A DNA stretch of 64,000 nt from Delphinus delphis (lineage: Eukaryota; Chordata; Mammalia; Artiodactyla; Delphinidae): the NCBI RefSeq assembly GCF_949987515.2, contig NC_082696.1, forward strand, positions 34,948,431 through 35,012,430, given 5' to 3'. Shown in pieces: positions 46,481 to 60,000 of the stretch. The position numbers and the translations under genes were made by a program. Under the pieces are notes generated by a model that worked only from the letters and a program-made list of their open reading frames with translations, ran no database searches and had not been told where the DNA came from. Numbering within the stretch: the stretch's first letter is position 1; the number at the start of each line of letters is the position of its first letter.

Positions 46481-47455
46481 ATGGGAACGGTTGGCTATGG
46501 ATACTAGTTCTGTGTTTTAATATATGTTGAGGTTACAAAATAGTAGACAGTTTTGCGTCTCATTTCTAACACCAGCATCTGACTGGCACATGGCTGCTTC
46601 TACTAAGTATCCCTGAGTTAAATTTGGATTGAGGATTGAGTTATGTAAGAAATAGGAAGGTTAAAGATAAATAAATAAAATAAATTTTAAAAAATAAGTA
46701 AATTAAAAAAAGAAATAGGAAGGTTATTTATTGGACTTCAAAGTCAGAAGTAAATTTATCTGTCTACTCTTAATTCTTTTTTCCTTGTTTGACATTTGTG
46801 ACTATTTATCTTGACATTTACCTATGTGACAACTACATGAAACCTATTTCTATGTGGCTTAAAATGCTACTCCTTAGGAGAGGATTAGCATGTCATTGGA
46901 GTAGAACCTAGACAGCAATGTGAGTTCTGAAGAATGACACGGTGGCAGATTGAATAATTAGAAATCTTTCTAAGAAGGACTCTGCAGAACATGAGCCTCT
47001 GGCAGGAAGGAGTGCTCCACCACTCATTTTTCCTTATTATCACTTGTCTTCATGTTTAGTTTTGCATCTGCACTTTTGTAATAATATTGACTGTTCTGGT
47101 AAGAACTCACTACCTCAAAGAAATGTCATAGTAAACATACATATCTATCAGGTCAGCCAAAGACCAAACTTAATCACATGAATTTAATTTCAATCCAATG
47201 GTGGGGATGATATTTAGCATTTTTGTTTAGAGGAGATCTAATCCTTCCAACTACAATCTTCCTCTTCCTCGTGCTCTTCTCCACAAACAATTAAAAGCAA
47301 TAACAAAAAACACATATAGATATATCCGAAATATCTACATATTGACTTGAATATAGCTATTTACAAAAATAAATATTTTAATAACAATTCTAATATTGTG
47401 TACTTCTGAATAAAGAATTCAATAAATGAACATTTGAGAAAATCCATAAATTAAC
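46481..47455. other. No gene recognised; A-rich patch at 46668-46722
   Basis: Unassigned. The A-rich patch AAATAAATAAAATAAATTTT resembles a SINE tail, but no SINE body precedes it. Confidence 0.4.
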
Positions 47456-47579
47456 TTTTTCTTTTTTTGGCCACACTGTGCAGCATGTGGTATCTGATTT
47501 CCCCGATCAGGGATCGAACCCATGCCCCCTGCATTGGGAGAGCAGTGTCTTAACTGCTGGACCACCAAGGAAGTCACGG
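47456..47579 (-). mobile_element. CHR-related SINE, short variant, antisense
   Basis: The plus strand reads TTTTTTTGGCCACACTGTGCAGC, GATCAGGGATCGAACCCATG (B box complement) and GGACCACCAAGGAAGTC. Probable target duplication TAAATTAA at 47447-47454 and 47580-47587. Similar in size and body to the copy at 32639, but strongly diverged. Confidence 0.88.
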
Positions 47580-47589
47580 TAAATTAAAT

Positions 47590-50424
47590 TTGAATCTAAG
47601 AAGACTAGAGCTTAAATATTTTACATGCAATAAATGACAATCATTTATAAATGGTTTTGCCAATCGTGAAAAAATTAAATTCATGACTGGAGTTTTAAAC
47701 AACGAAAAAAAATCTGTCCTTCTATCCCATCATGATTGTCCTTACATCAGTATTTATTGGACCATACATTTTTACCAAGAAGAAAGCTGTGGGACACTGG
47801 GATATCTTCCATGATCAATTTTAAAAAATCTAAGAACTATAGAGAAGAAAGTCAAAAACTGAAATACTTTCCCTTCCCCTATGCATTTACCTTCATAATT
47901 TGTATCTTTATTATTAAAGATAATAATAAATTTGCAGCTAAGTTCCTGGAGCTATTTCTTGAGTTATTTGATAGATAAGTGATGTTAAAGAAAATACACC
48001 TTAATTTCTTGTTGAGGTATTCATTAAATGGTGTTTACATTAGTGAGAGACAGCATAGTGCCCATGTTTAGAATCCATTCACCTGGTAAGATGACAAGAG
48101 AATAAAAAGATCATAGAGCAGGCACATGGTTTTCAATTGTGAAGTTCCCTGGTGTTGCATCTTAACTTCAGTGTTGCCTGAGTTTGAGGACAACTGATAA
48201 TTGGAGTAATTTGATGGCTCTTATCGTCAACTCAAGCAATAATTAATTTTGTGCATGAAGAGATCAAAGGGCAATTAGTCTTCATTTTCCACCCAAAGAA
48301 TAAGATTGGATGTATTTTCCTATTATCTCAACTTTTTATTTTCTATAACTTAACACGAATTTTGCATCAGGGTATGTTTAACTGCAAGTAATAGAATATT
48401 TGGGGTGGGGGAGAAAAAAAGGATTCTGGCAGTTCTAGGTTAGTACATGACTCAGGCTTTTTCTATTCTTTCCTTTTACTTTTCTCAGCATTTTGGCTTT
48501 TTATCTTTCCTCTAAATTTTCAATTCAGAGTCACAACACTGCAGCTGTTTCAAGCATCATGGTTTCCAACAACCAAGAGAAAATAAAACAGACAGAAAAG
48601 AGGCCAATTTCCAAATATTCTCTAATTTATCAGGGAAATACATCTTTCCCCTGTTACTCCTAGAGCTCTTTGCACAATATTTTCTATCTCATTTTCAGAA
48701 TTAGATATGACCTATATGTATGTGTTTTTCATGACTGGTTGAGACCAAACATGATTTACATCTTGGAAATAGAGGAGGGGCTTACCTTGTCAGAACACAA
48801 TGCTGACAGATGAATACTTGAACAAAAGAAAAAGTTATGCATGTATGTGAGGGGAGAGGTTAAAATGGTCTGACGGATCACTAACAGCATCTACCACAGA
48901 TAACCAATTAGGGAGTAGAATTCTGTGGGATATTAAGATGGGGAATCTTATTAATTAATATTAAATTAAAATAAATTATACAATTATTTTCTCCCTGGAG
49001 TACAGTGTCTTTCTGCCCCAAACTCTTATGGCATCAATACTTGTTTAATGGCTGCTCTTGCACATATTGACAATTCATTTAGCAAGGAGCCATGATGATA
49101 TCTAGAACTCCATGAGAAATTAAAATATAAATAGAATACAAAAAAAATTCAAGGTCATTTTCCAATCTCAGATGTACTGTGATTTTAATGTGGGGAAAAT
49201 TTTTATGTAAGTATTTACCTTATTGGAAACAGAAGTTCCCCAAACTTCTTTTTGCATAATATGGGAGGACTCTTCTAAGTGGCCTCTAAACTCTAGCAAC
49301 AAAGTGGAAATTCTCCCACTTAATGGGATTAAAAAAAAAAGCAAACCTGAGAGCCCATTTTTATCTATAAGAATTAAAATTCAGCAACAAACTACAGGTG
49401 GAAATTTTAGCAATATTCTTATGTGTGTATGTTTGTTATTTGGGAGAAGTTTGTTTAGTGCTTATAAGGATTTGATTGATTACTAGTTTAATGTATACCT
49501 AATATATAGATATTCTATAGTACTTCTTGAATCACACATCCAGTAATCAGTAGTTGATTTAGTATTTCAGAATGTCATGCCAAGAGAGGGTACATAAGCT
49601 TTTAAGATCATATTTTAAAAATCAAAATATTTGTTGAGTAGCCCAGAATTCATTCCTTTCATTTTATTAAAGAGCCATTATTGGGGCCTGAGGAAGACCA
49701 AATTGGCCTCAATTTTATGGGTACATATTGTGCTATTTTGTCTTGAGACAGTAGTCAAAGCCAAAGTTGAATTGTTATCCTCACCTGTATAATAAAAGAT
49801 AGAGTGTACTAAGGTGATGGAGCTAAGAAATCCCAGGTTATGAATTCTTTATTTCTCCATTTTGAGTCTAGATTTGAAAAATGTAGTACATAGTCTTGGA
49901 AGAATGACAGTCATTAATATAATTAGATCTAATGAGTTTCCAAAATATTTCAATTTAGAATGGGATGGGGTATTTTTAATGCATAAAATGAGTGTAACTC
50001 TATAAAACAATAATTTTAAAATGTATTCAAACATTAATTTTGTCATGAAATCTTCCTTTCTTCCTTAATTAAAATATATTTTGATTCTGCTTATCGTTAA
50101 CAATTTTATCAGATTGCAAAATTTCAGACACCTAAAATGTCAGAAGTGGTTGGGTACACAGAGGGAAAATCTTAATTAAGAGAATTTATAAATTCTCTTA
50201 ATTTATAAGTTGTTAACAATTTATAATATTATAATATTAAATTGTGTTGTCAATTTTCATGCTTTTAGGTGGACAGCAAAGGTTTATGTTTGACTGAAAA
50301 ATAATCTATGGTTTCATTCCAGCTTTTGATTGGCTGTTAAATCGAATTCTTATCTCCTTTGTAATCCCGGTGGTGAATCTAAAACAAATAAAGGTATGTT
50401 TTCAAGGCATACCTAGTTAATGTT
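47590..50424. other. No gene recognised; palindrome at 50174-50203
   Basis: About 2.8 kb without named repeats, apart from a possible very old element around 48360-48720 (AACTGCAAGTAATAGAATATTTGG). Open frames of 65-87 codons have no motif. Confidence 0.4.
50174..50203. repeat. Perfect 30-bp palindrome
   Basis: Arms AATTAAGAGAATTTA and its exact reverse complement meet with no spacer. AT-rich, with AGAGAA/TTCTCT breaking the simple AT pattern. Confidence 0.97.
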
Positions 50425-50610
50425 CACATATTTATTCAATAAACATCATGTTCATATAACTATCAAATGCCAAGTATTGTGGATACAGGACAAAGCATTG
50501 CGCCGGCTCTCAGGTTGCTTATAATTACTAACCTGGGCCAAAGACACCAGATAACTATTTAGAATACAGTGTAATAAGCGCTGTGATAGAGCTTAGATGC
50601 ATGTTCCTGT
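50425..50610 (+). repeat. Old mammalian repeat, family not named
   Basis: TTTATTCAATAAACATCATG, AATGCCAAGTATTGTGGATACAGG and GTGTAATAAGCGCTGTGATAGAGC match the start of the old repeat found elsewhere here. Confidence 0.5.
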
Positions 50611-53600
50611 AGAAGGTCAACAAAGTAATTGTATGAGTCAAAAGGTTCTCATTTATATGCAAGATAGCACATTTGGAAAGGTATTAACAAGTAGCCACAG
50701 GAATAGTTTAAACTGTTGACATACAGGATGACTATTACCTAATAATACGCGTCAGTCTATTTCTGCTAGGACAAAGGTGAGAGATGTGAGTTTCAGGGGT
50801 CATCTCCAAAAAAGCATATTGACAAAGGATTAGACACAGCATTTTGCAGAGAGATATCCATATGTGAGTTCTATAAATAGATATAATCTAAGTCAAAATA
50901 CCTATGGGAAATTTAGAGCAGACTCACAGAGAACATGAGTGTTTCAATACAAGTTAATTCAATATGGTGTACAGCTGGCAAAGCAGAGGGCTTTTGTGCA
51001 GGGGACTGAGAAGGGAGATTAATAACAAAGTGGAATCTTATTTTAAGCATGTTGGAATGTAGTTTTGATCTCAACATACATGTACATAGCTGATTTTTTG
51101 AAATTTTTAAAATGTAACTTGTTCTTGCCAGTAAGAAGTGAATGAATGTCTTTTATTATTGAAGTAACTTAACTCTTCCAACCAACTGAATTCTTACATT
51201 ATAAAGAGATATACTGAAGTACTGCTGCTGCTTTCAAAATACTGCTCACACTTGTTAGAAACAAGGAAATGTAATTGACAGTGTGTTCACATAATATTTT
51301 TTACAGAATAATGAAGTTTTTCAGATTTCTAAGACTAAATCTTACTTTTTCATAAGACTTGTCTTTTGAATCACACTATTTTTTTCTCCCCTGCAATAGT
51401 CATTGACTAGAATTCTGACATGGATCTGTTTCCTACTCTCATTCCAGCCCTGCCCCTTTCAGCTCCAGTTCTCTCCCAGGGTTGGAGTCCTATTGTCATC
51501 CTGAGTCCTATTATCCTACATAGGACCTAGGACTCTCCACTCCACCAATGATGCCTCTTCTCTGAGGATGGGGGTAGAGGGCTAAAGATAAACTGAGAAA
51601 CGTGAACACAGCTCTAATGTGTGGCATCCCATCTGCACAAAATGAGGATATGTGAAATGCAACCATAATTGCTATCAGTAATGAAAAGCAATCATTTTGA
51701 TAATTACCCAGTAATAAACTTTAATATGCTTTCTTGTGGAAGAATAACAGTGGAGTCATTGACTGATGTTGGTCTCTGAACTGTGCTTGGGAAACTGCAC
51801 TAAATGGTACCTAATGACCTTTGGGAGTTAACAATCCCCCAAACATGGGTAATTTATTCTCTTCTCAGAGCTGTTCTCAAACATTTTTGAAAATCAAAAA
51901 AATTTTTCCATTTAGTTATCCCTAATTATGTGTTAACTCCTTTGTCCTCTTGTGACACAGAATGACCTGGCAATGAGCAAGAAGATAAAATAAGGTGTCC
52001 TACCGTGACTGCAAGTAAGCAAGGAAACAAACAAACAAAAGCCCTTACTAGAGCTGATGCCAGCTAGCCAGTTAGCCATGACAGAGAGGATAAGTGAGAA
52101 ACATTGTGGAGGTGCTGGACAGACGAGTAGGGTAGAGTAAACTTTAACATTGAGGGCAGTAGTAGTCTAAGAACAAACTTGTTTAGGTGGACAGGTTTGC
52201 TTAGGTGGGTTCCCATGTTCCACATCCTTAGAGTATGTCAACAGAGTGAAGAAGATTCTTCCCACGAGTAGATGGATAAAATCTGTGTGGCCATTCTGAA
52301 ACTAAGAGATTTTGTTTCATCTGGGTAGAGATTACGCTCATGGCTTTGGCCACTAGACGAATGCAGAGGAATATTCTTGAGTAGCTATCCATTTACTTTA
52401 TCATTTGCCACACAGTGTGTATTGCCATTGTATGAGAAAATCCTTTCTGGTTAAAATGACTGCTTACAAAGCAGCATTTTATATCTTTTCCCATCTGTGA
52501 GGAATTTGTCACATCTTGATATAAAATCCCTCGTTGCCTTAAAGTTTTTAAGACCAAACACATTATAGTTCTAAGGGCATGTTTGTTCTTGTCCATCATC
52601 TTTTTTTTTTTTTTTACTTTTAAAACCATGTTTATTTATTTTTGTATCAGAATATGCATGACTTTGTTCTGACTTCCTTTTTTCTTCTCCCATGATAGTC
52701 TGAAGAATCAGATACTGGATCTCAAGAGGCTTCCTCAAACTATTTTAGAAATGCAAGAAGAAAATGTTTGGCTAGCCCTCATTTGTTGACTTGTCCCAGC
52801 GAGTAAGGTTGGTAATAATTGCCCCTTACAAGTCCAACTAGAAGATAGGTCTCTAGGACTATGGTAACTTGTGCCACCAAATATATTCTACATCAAGGAT
52901 CACGAATATTCTATACATAGGAGTTTGATGGTATCACTTAATTATGTTTCTTATCTTTTCCTCACTTATAACTTCTCTCCTATTTTTATCTGCTGTGAAA
53001 GTTCAAAATGTTTTCAAAAGCATTTCCATAAAGTAATATAGTCATTCAGTACTGTAGGAGAAAAAAGTTTCATATTTTATTTCTAGAATATGATTTGCTG
53101 AGAAATCCTAACCTTGGCCATTTCTTTATATTTTGTTCATGGAGTTCAAGTAGAACAGAGAGAGGCAAGAGTGCTGACAAAATCACCTATAGTTAAAATG
53201 TAGGATTCTTCTACATATGGATTTATTCATTATTGGTCCTCAAAATTACTATTAAATATTGTTAAACTGAAAAAGTTCTAAGCATATAGTTTAAAAGCAA
53301 GAATCATGAATATTTAAAATGTATTTAAAAGTCATAGAACTGCCAAATTTTATCTGGGGAAAGAGGCATTGTGCTCACCATCTCACACAGGGCAGAAGCC
53401 CCCTATACAGAGAACAGATCAAACATGTGTTTGAAAGACCTGAGGTCTATAAAGGCAGCTCATTCCAGTTGGGTGACAGCTAATTATATAAAGGTCTCCA
53501 CAGAATGAACCAGAAGCTGTTTCCTTATAGTTTTACTTGTTGATTCTGGTGAGCTCTTTTTAAATGATATGAAGCAAAGCTGTTTGCCATCCTTATCATC

Positions 53601-56029
53601 TTTCCCCACACGATGTTCAAAATAAAAAACACTTAAATCTTTTTTTTGGTATGGCTTATAGATACCTAACCATTTTAGTTCTCGCGTTGCTCTCTGGTGT
53701 GTCAATATTCTTAAATAAAATGCTCCTAATTAAATATTTCGTGGCTGTTTCCGGGTGTTCGTAACAATCTAATATGGGATGTTCCCCTTGGGAAAACTAA
53801 TTATTTCCACACTAATTGGTAGAGTAATAGCATATCAGAATTCTATTGGTGTAGTCTGCTTCATAGCCATGATGTATATTTTCTCTAAAACCACACTCTT
53901 CTCATGTTAAAAAATATATACTCTCTGTAACCAATCAATTCCACTTCTAAGAACGTAACAAAGGAAATAATCTGAAATGTCAAATTAAAATATTAGGCAC
54001 AAAAATGAAATTTTAATATTAAGCACAAAAATATATGGATATAAACTATTTAATTGTCCAATGATAGAAAATATTGAATGAATCCATTCAGCAAACAGAA
54101 ATCCATTCTATGGATATTATGTGGCCGAAAGAATTATTATGGAACATGAACATTATAATCATATGATAATAAAAAACAATAGAAGAATATGTATAAGTAT
54201 AGAAATATATATTATATACATAGAGAGAGAGAGAGAGCGAGAGAGAGCGCATACACACACTATTCATTCCAAAGATACTGAAAATAAAAACCAAAATTAT
54301 AGTTATTTTTGTATGCTATACTATTTCATTTTTTCTTCCCTATATTTTTATACATTTTCCCAACTTCTATAATTAGCAAATATTACTTAGAAAAATGAAA
54401 GATCTCCAATAAACTTTTATTTTTAACTATTGGACATTCCTATATGGAACACAATTTTTTTCAGATGTTTTTATGAACAGATTGTTATTCTCCCTATGTC
54501 GCACCAGTATAAAGATTTTGGCTTCATCACTGAATCTTTGAGGTTAACAAACTGGAGGACAAGGCAGCCATACCACTTGCCCTAGGCAGAGTCTCGTCAT
54601 GATGGCAAATAGATCTAGCTGGGCTTGCAAAGTATCTCTGAAAACTCATGTGTTCTGCCACTTTATTTTTATTTCTTTATGGAGAAAAGGGGGGAGGTGA
54701 GAGAGCAATTGAGAGAGAGAGAGAGAAAGTGGATGGGGAAAGGCAGGAGGCAGAGTGTGTGGTAAAAAGGACAAAGAGAAAGCTGATTGCAACAGCTGCT
54801 CTGCTTATCTGAAAGTTTTAACTTGACTCTTGTTCACATCCCAGGTGACCAGCTAATAAAAATAATTTAAGCTTTAACAAAACAAGGGTAATTTATAATG
54901 TGAAAACTGTAGTCTGGCACTTGTATCAGCACCAGAAACAAGGTTTCTGAAAGTTCCTTAGGGGAATGGAACTAGCAGGGACATACAATTTAATAATAGC
55001 CTTCTTTCCACTTGACCGTCCCATCCCAGCCCCCCACCCCCTGCTGCCAATGCTACCTCAGCATCGAAACCTTGAATCAAACATATAAAGTTCTGTCTCA
55101 CTGTAAGATTCTCCATGTTGTTTTTAAAGCAACCGCCAAATCATATTGTTTTTCCTCTTTACATGAAAATATTTTAAAAATTCAGCCTTTAACATTAATT
55201 GTTTTCAGTAAAATTATCGCCACTGCAAATCTAACGTTATTCAAGAGACCCAGAGTTTAAGCAGAAGTAATTCAATTTTTGAACTAGAATATTTATTGTA
55301 TACTTCAAAATTCTACTTTTCTTGGAATCAGGGCCTCTTGAAAAGAAAATGTCTTACAAAAAAGACAGATTTTAATATTTTTCATCCTCATTGAATTAGA
55401 GCCGAAATTAATTTGCTAAGTGGAAAACTATTGTCATATAACATATTGCATAAATGAACATACACTTGGAAATTAATCAAAACAAGAACAACATCAGCAT
55501 CATAGCAGTGTCATGCTTAAAATGAACTTACATTTTTCTTCTGCCTTGAGGATACACAGATTGTTTTGTTTTAATGGCTTCCAGCCATCTCTATTATACA
55601 GCGTAAAGGCTCAAAGGGAAAAGCAGATTTTAGTCCTCAGAATAACAACTATAAGGAAGGAGTTTAAAAGTGCTGATGAAGCAAATGTTGTTGAGTTAGT
55701 CTGTCTACTTCACAGTTGGGTTTAAGTCATTGTGGGACCAATATTTAACCATTGGAGTGATTGTCTGGACATTATTTAAAACCTAGATGAATCCTGGGCA
55801 TTTCTGAGGATGCATTTTAAATGACAGGCATAGTTTGCTTAAAGGAAGTCCTTGGTAGAGTTACTAAGAGAGAACTTAACTCTCGTATTAGAAGGCAATA
55901 AGTTCAACCAATCATTAAAAACTCAGAATCAAATAAGTTCTAGGAGGCATATGGACTTTCACTGGTAGGCAACTTGTCTTTCTCTGCAAACTCAGCTGCT
56001 GAATTCACAGTGAGAAACAGAGGATCAAG
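50611..56029. other. No gene recognised; purine-rich simple repeats at 54222-54260 and 54705-54727
   Basis: About 5.4 kb, the longest stretch in which I name no transposon. Open frames are 60-83 codons without motifs; the one at 54121-54372 is produced by the (GA)n tract. CAAA repeats are at 52025-52040 and a poly(T) at 52602-52615. The sequence at 55000-55750 is somewhat less AT-rich but shows no domain. Confidence 0.4.
54222..54260. repeat. (GA)n simple repeat followed by (CA)n
   Basis: AGAGAGAGAGAGAGAG with two GCGA interruptions, then ATACACACAC. Confidence 0.95.
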
Positions 56030-56205
56030 CATGCTTCTGTCACATAGCTACTGTGTCACCTTCATTAAATCATTTAACTTTCTGACCCTAAGTTTCCTCA
56101 TTACTGAAATGGAAGTCATAATAATAATTGTCCTGTCTAATTCATAGGACTGTTCTCAATATCAAATGAGGTAGTGAATGTAAAAGTATTTCATAGCTGC
56201 AAAAA
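56030..56205 (+). repeat. MIR SINE, sense
   Basis: TAAATCATTTAACTTTCTGACCC, TAAGTTTCCTCATTACTGAAATGG and CAAATGAGGTAGTGAATGTAAAAG in MIR order. Confidence 0.85.
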
Positions 56206-56289
56206 ACAGGGAAAATTTTATTCACTATATTATGGATGAATTCATGTGCATTTGTGCATAACTTTTTATGGATATTTGATAAGGAACAA

Positions 56290-56500
56290 GAAGGCTAGAA
56301 TTCTGATTTGGAGTTGGAACACTTGTATTCAGATCCAGGCATTGACAATAACTAGTCCTGTTACAAGGAGCAAGTTAGTGAATTTAAGCCTCCATTTTTA
56401 TAGACCTAACATGAGTTAACAATAATACTTGCCTATTATGTAATCTGAAGATCAAACGACACAATATAAATAAAAACATTGTCTAACATTACTGTTATCA
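56290..56500 (+). repeat. MIR SINE, sense
   Basis: GGAACACTTGTATTCAGATCC, CAAGTTAGTGAATTTAAGCCTCC and CAATAATACTTGCCTATTATG follow MIR. It lies about 85 bases after the preceding MIR in the same orientation. Confidence 0.75.
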
Positions 56501-56884
56501 TTGTCATTATCTTTCAAAAATTCTCTTTTTATGATCAAAGACTAAGATAATTTCTACCCAACATGGACCTCAGTTAACTAGACTTGGCTTCCCTTCCCTC
56601 CCCTCTTTGTTGAAATTATGTCTCCAATGCAAATTGTTTCTTTTTGGAAACTGTAAATCTTCTACCCAGAACTTCGTGTTTTGTTTAATTCTTTTCTTTA
56701 TACATGGTGGCAGAATAATTTTTAGATGATTTACCAAATTCTTAAGGATAATTTAAGAAAACACAATAACTGACAAAATTATTATATTAATGGCAGAGCA
56801 GAAGAATCTATGGGAACAGTGTGTGTTTCTGGGATGCCATACCTCAAACAGCTTGATGCAAGAGCCCCAGCGCAGGGGCAAAGG

Positions 56885-57035
56885 AGTGAGGTCAGCTGGG
56901 TTCTAGCTTGGATTTGACAACAGTTCACTGGGACTTCTTTTTTTTTTTTTTTTAATTTGTAAACTGAGAGAATTAGAGTGAATAGTACATAGGACCTTCC
57001 TGCTTTGACATTTTCTTCAACCCTTAAAGTCTAAG
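56885..57035 (+). repeat. MIR-type fragment, sense, with poly(T) inside
   Basis: AGCTGGGTTCTAGCTTGG, AATTTGTAAACTGAGAGAATTAG and AGGACCTTCCTGCTTTGACATTTTC follow the MIR end variant reading AAGGTCCCTTCCAGCTC. A run of about 17 T at 56938-56954 interrupts it. Confidence 0.6.
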
Positions 57036-60000
57036 CAGTTTGCAGATACTTAGGGATAAAAGGGCTCTGACCATTCTAACTGATCAATGTAGTTCAACTA
57101 AAAGGCAGAGCTATTTGACTGGGAGCTAAAAGGGTTGCAGCTGCTGTTTGACAATGTTTTAGTTTTGACTCGGAGAATTTACTTTTCAAAACTGCTTGAA
57201 AATTTATAGCGATCTACTTAGTAATATCCTCACGGTAAGAAAAAACTCATGTGGGTTCCAAAGAAGCTCTACTTAGTTCTAGAAAGGAACTTAAGTTCTG
57301 GAAGTATCTGATTCAATAACAGTGAATCAGTGAAGATAAAATAGGGGTTTTCAACTTAACATCTTTTGAAATGGGAAAGTTCTATTTTATGGTGTTTATC
57401 TACTGTAAATTATTTCAAATCTTTGAGAGCAAAACACATGTGCAAATATAGCTAAAATTAGTGATTACTTATTTTAGTGATTACGTACTTAATGCAATTG
57501 CAGATATGCAAGGGTTAAATTCAGCAAAGAGCTTCTATTTCTTCTTGATATTATACAAGGGACATTGCTGGATATTTTTCATCATAATACCCCAAATCTT
57601 AAGTCACATAAATATGTTAGAAATATTTAAAAATAAAATCCAAGTGAAAATTCTGTAATATGAACATTTCTGTATTTTACAATTTTAAATCCCTTCAAAT
57701 ATAGTTTATATTTAAATTTAAACTTTAATTTGGTATCTTTTATCTTATTTGATTTACCCCAAAAAGCTAAAACTTAGGTAGTTAATGATACTGATTTTTA
57801 TGGATAAAATTATGAGCTGAGCTGTAATTTTCAAAACAAATTTAAAATAAATTTCATCAGTGTTTTAATCCATAATATGAAATAGTTGATAATCATATAC
57901 GGAGTGTCTTGGTCATTCAATATGCAACATTAAAATTCCCAGCACCTTTACTTAAATTTGGATCATCTAATATACAATAATATGCTATTATTTCACTTTT
58001 TGCCTAGCTTACAGGAAAAGACAATGATGTCCTTAGTTGCCTAACTTAGATAAACATTTCAAATTTCAGAGCCACATATTGACTGCAAATAATATATGAG
58101 ACCAAAAATTTGAAATAAAGATAAATCTTCTGAGTTAAATTTATGTATTCAATTTCAAATGCTTGATTTTGGGAAAATCTGTGTCATCTTATAAACAAGA
58201 ATTGAATGAATATACGGTAAATTATACTCTTTCAACACTTGCATCCTCTTATTAGGTACTATATCTAGGATAAAACTATGCTTGGGGTATGGCTTAGAAT
58301 ATAGAGATAAATCACCATGTAAGTGTATCTTGCCTATAAGTAATATTTGTTAGTGTCTAAACATGTTCTACATTTTTTTTTAAAAATCTGAATCTTAAAT
58401 TCTAATAGGACAACTGGAAAAATATAACTTTCAGTGCTTAAAACTGTTTTATTCTCTTCAAGATATTTCTCTCAATTACCATATAAAAAGAAGAGTAATG
58501 CTAGCTACTTAATCTATTAGTGTTGTTTTTTCTGTTCTACTGGTTTCTACTTTCCTTCAGCCTTACTGTCCAGAAAAAAAGTAAGGCATGGAGCTAGGGA
58601 AAGGCTCCCAAAGAAGCTTGGATAGTGAGTTTTCCCCACCAAATAACAAACCTTCAAATATTACAATAATCATAATAATAACAATAACCCATTAACCACT
58701 GTTCAGAGAAGTTTGTGGAAAATAACAAAATGGAAAAGTTGCCTTAGCTTGGGTTCCTCATAAATACTAAAAAAAGGTATTGAAACTCTATGAATTTATA
58801 GTTATTTTTTGCTCAGTATCTCCCTGAAATGAATTACATATACATACATACATATGTACGTACAGATACAGGTAAATACTTTGACAACTGAGACATAGAA
58901 AATTAAACGATAAAACCTTTAATTCAAAATGTGTGATCATTGGCTATATTATTGAGCTAGAATAGTGGTATTGCTGTCCAAGATTTTAAAGTTTCATTCT
59001 ATTGTATTTCATGATAAGAAAAGTTCTTGGCTGTAAGCAGGACCAATCAAATCTAGGCACTGATCTCCTTCCAAGAGGCTTTTTTTTACAAAAGGAAAGA
59101 GAAGTGTTTTTGATAAGTGCCCCTAATGCTCCACAAGCCTTAACTGGAGAAGAGAAAATAGAAACAGCGTTTTACCTCAATGCTATACATAATCTATTTA
59201 AGTCAAGACCTACACAGTAATTTCAAACCTTTGCCTTTTTAGAAGTCTTAAGCTGTAACATGGTAGCAAATTGTTCAGGTACTATGGGGAATGAATATGC
59301 AATAAATTATATACTGTTCCTTTTGGCACTCCCAACTTCTTGATAATTAAGATATAAGGAAACACATGTCCTGGGCGTGATCACTGGAAATCAAGTTCTT
59401 AAGTCTTTTTGAAAACTGATGAGTCATTATGTAGAATTGTTTCAGTGGGATAAGGGGCTTTTTACCATGATCTTCTTCAGATTACTTAAAGGTACCATCT
59501 CTTAAAAATATAACACTACTTGTTTTAGGAATTTTATACTAGGCTTAATACAACACAAGGATTAATACATACAAGGATTAATAATTAATAATTATTGTAT
59601 TATTAATTAATTAATAATACAATACAAGGATTAATCAGATAAACTCTTTAGGATGTTTAAAATCATTGTGAATAAGATAAAATTCATCTGAGTTGCAAAA
59701 TATTCTCTTTTAATTCTTACTGAACAGGGGTCATACATTAATTATTACTCAATTTGAATTAACTAGCTTATTACATGCTTTAGTTATAGTCCATTCTACT
59801 TGTATTTACATTTGACCCCTTTGTGTCTATCCAGTTCAGGATTAGATATGATAGTGGTCTTTTTATTAATTTAATTTTGCCTCAGGTGATTGGTCTAGCA
59901 ATTGATGGTTACCAAATACTCCTGTCCTCTGGCCAGAGACTGTGTCTTGGATAGGCAAGCCTGACTTTGGGCTAATGTTCCTGAGAAAGAGGCCTGCTCA

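Noticed and set aside
46668..46722. A-rich patch as a SINE tail
   Set aside because: No SINE head or body is found upstream, and no target duplication.
46870..46960. Possible U6 snRNA pseudogene near GAGAGGATTAGCATGTC
   Set aside because: Only the GATTAGCATG word fits. The 5' stem and the rest of U6 are absent.
54121..54372. Open frame with an Arg-Glu repeat
   Set aside because: It is the (GA)n tract translated.
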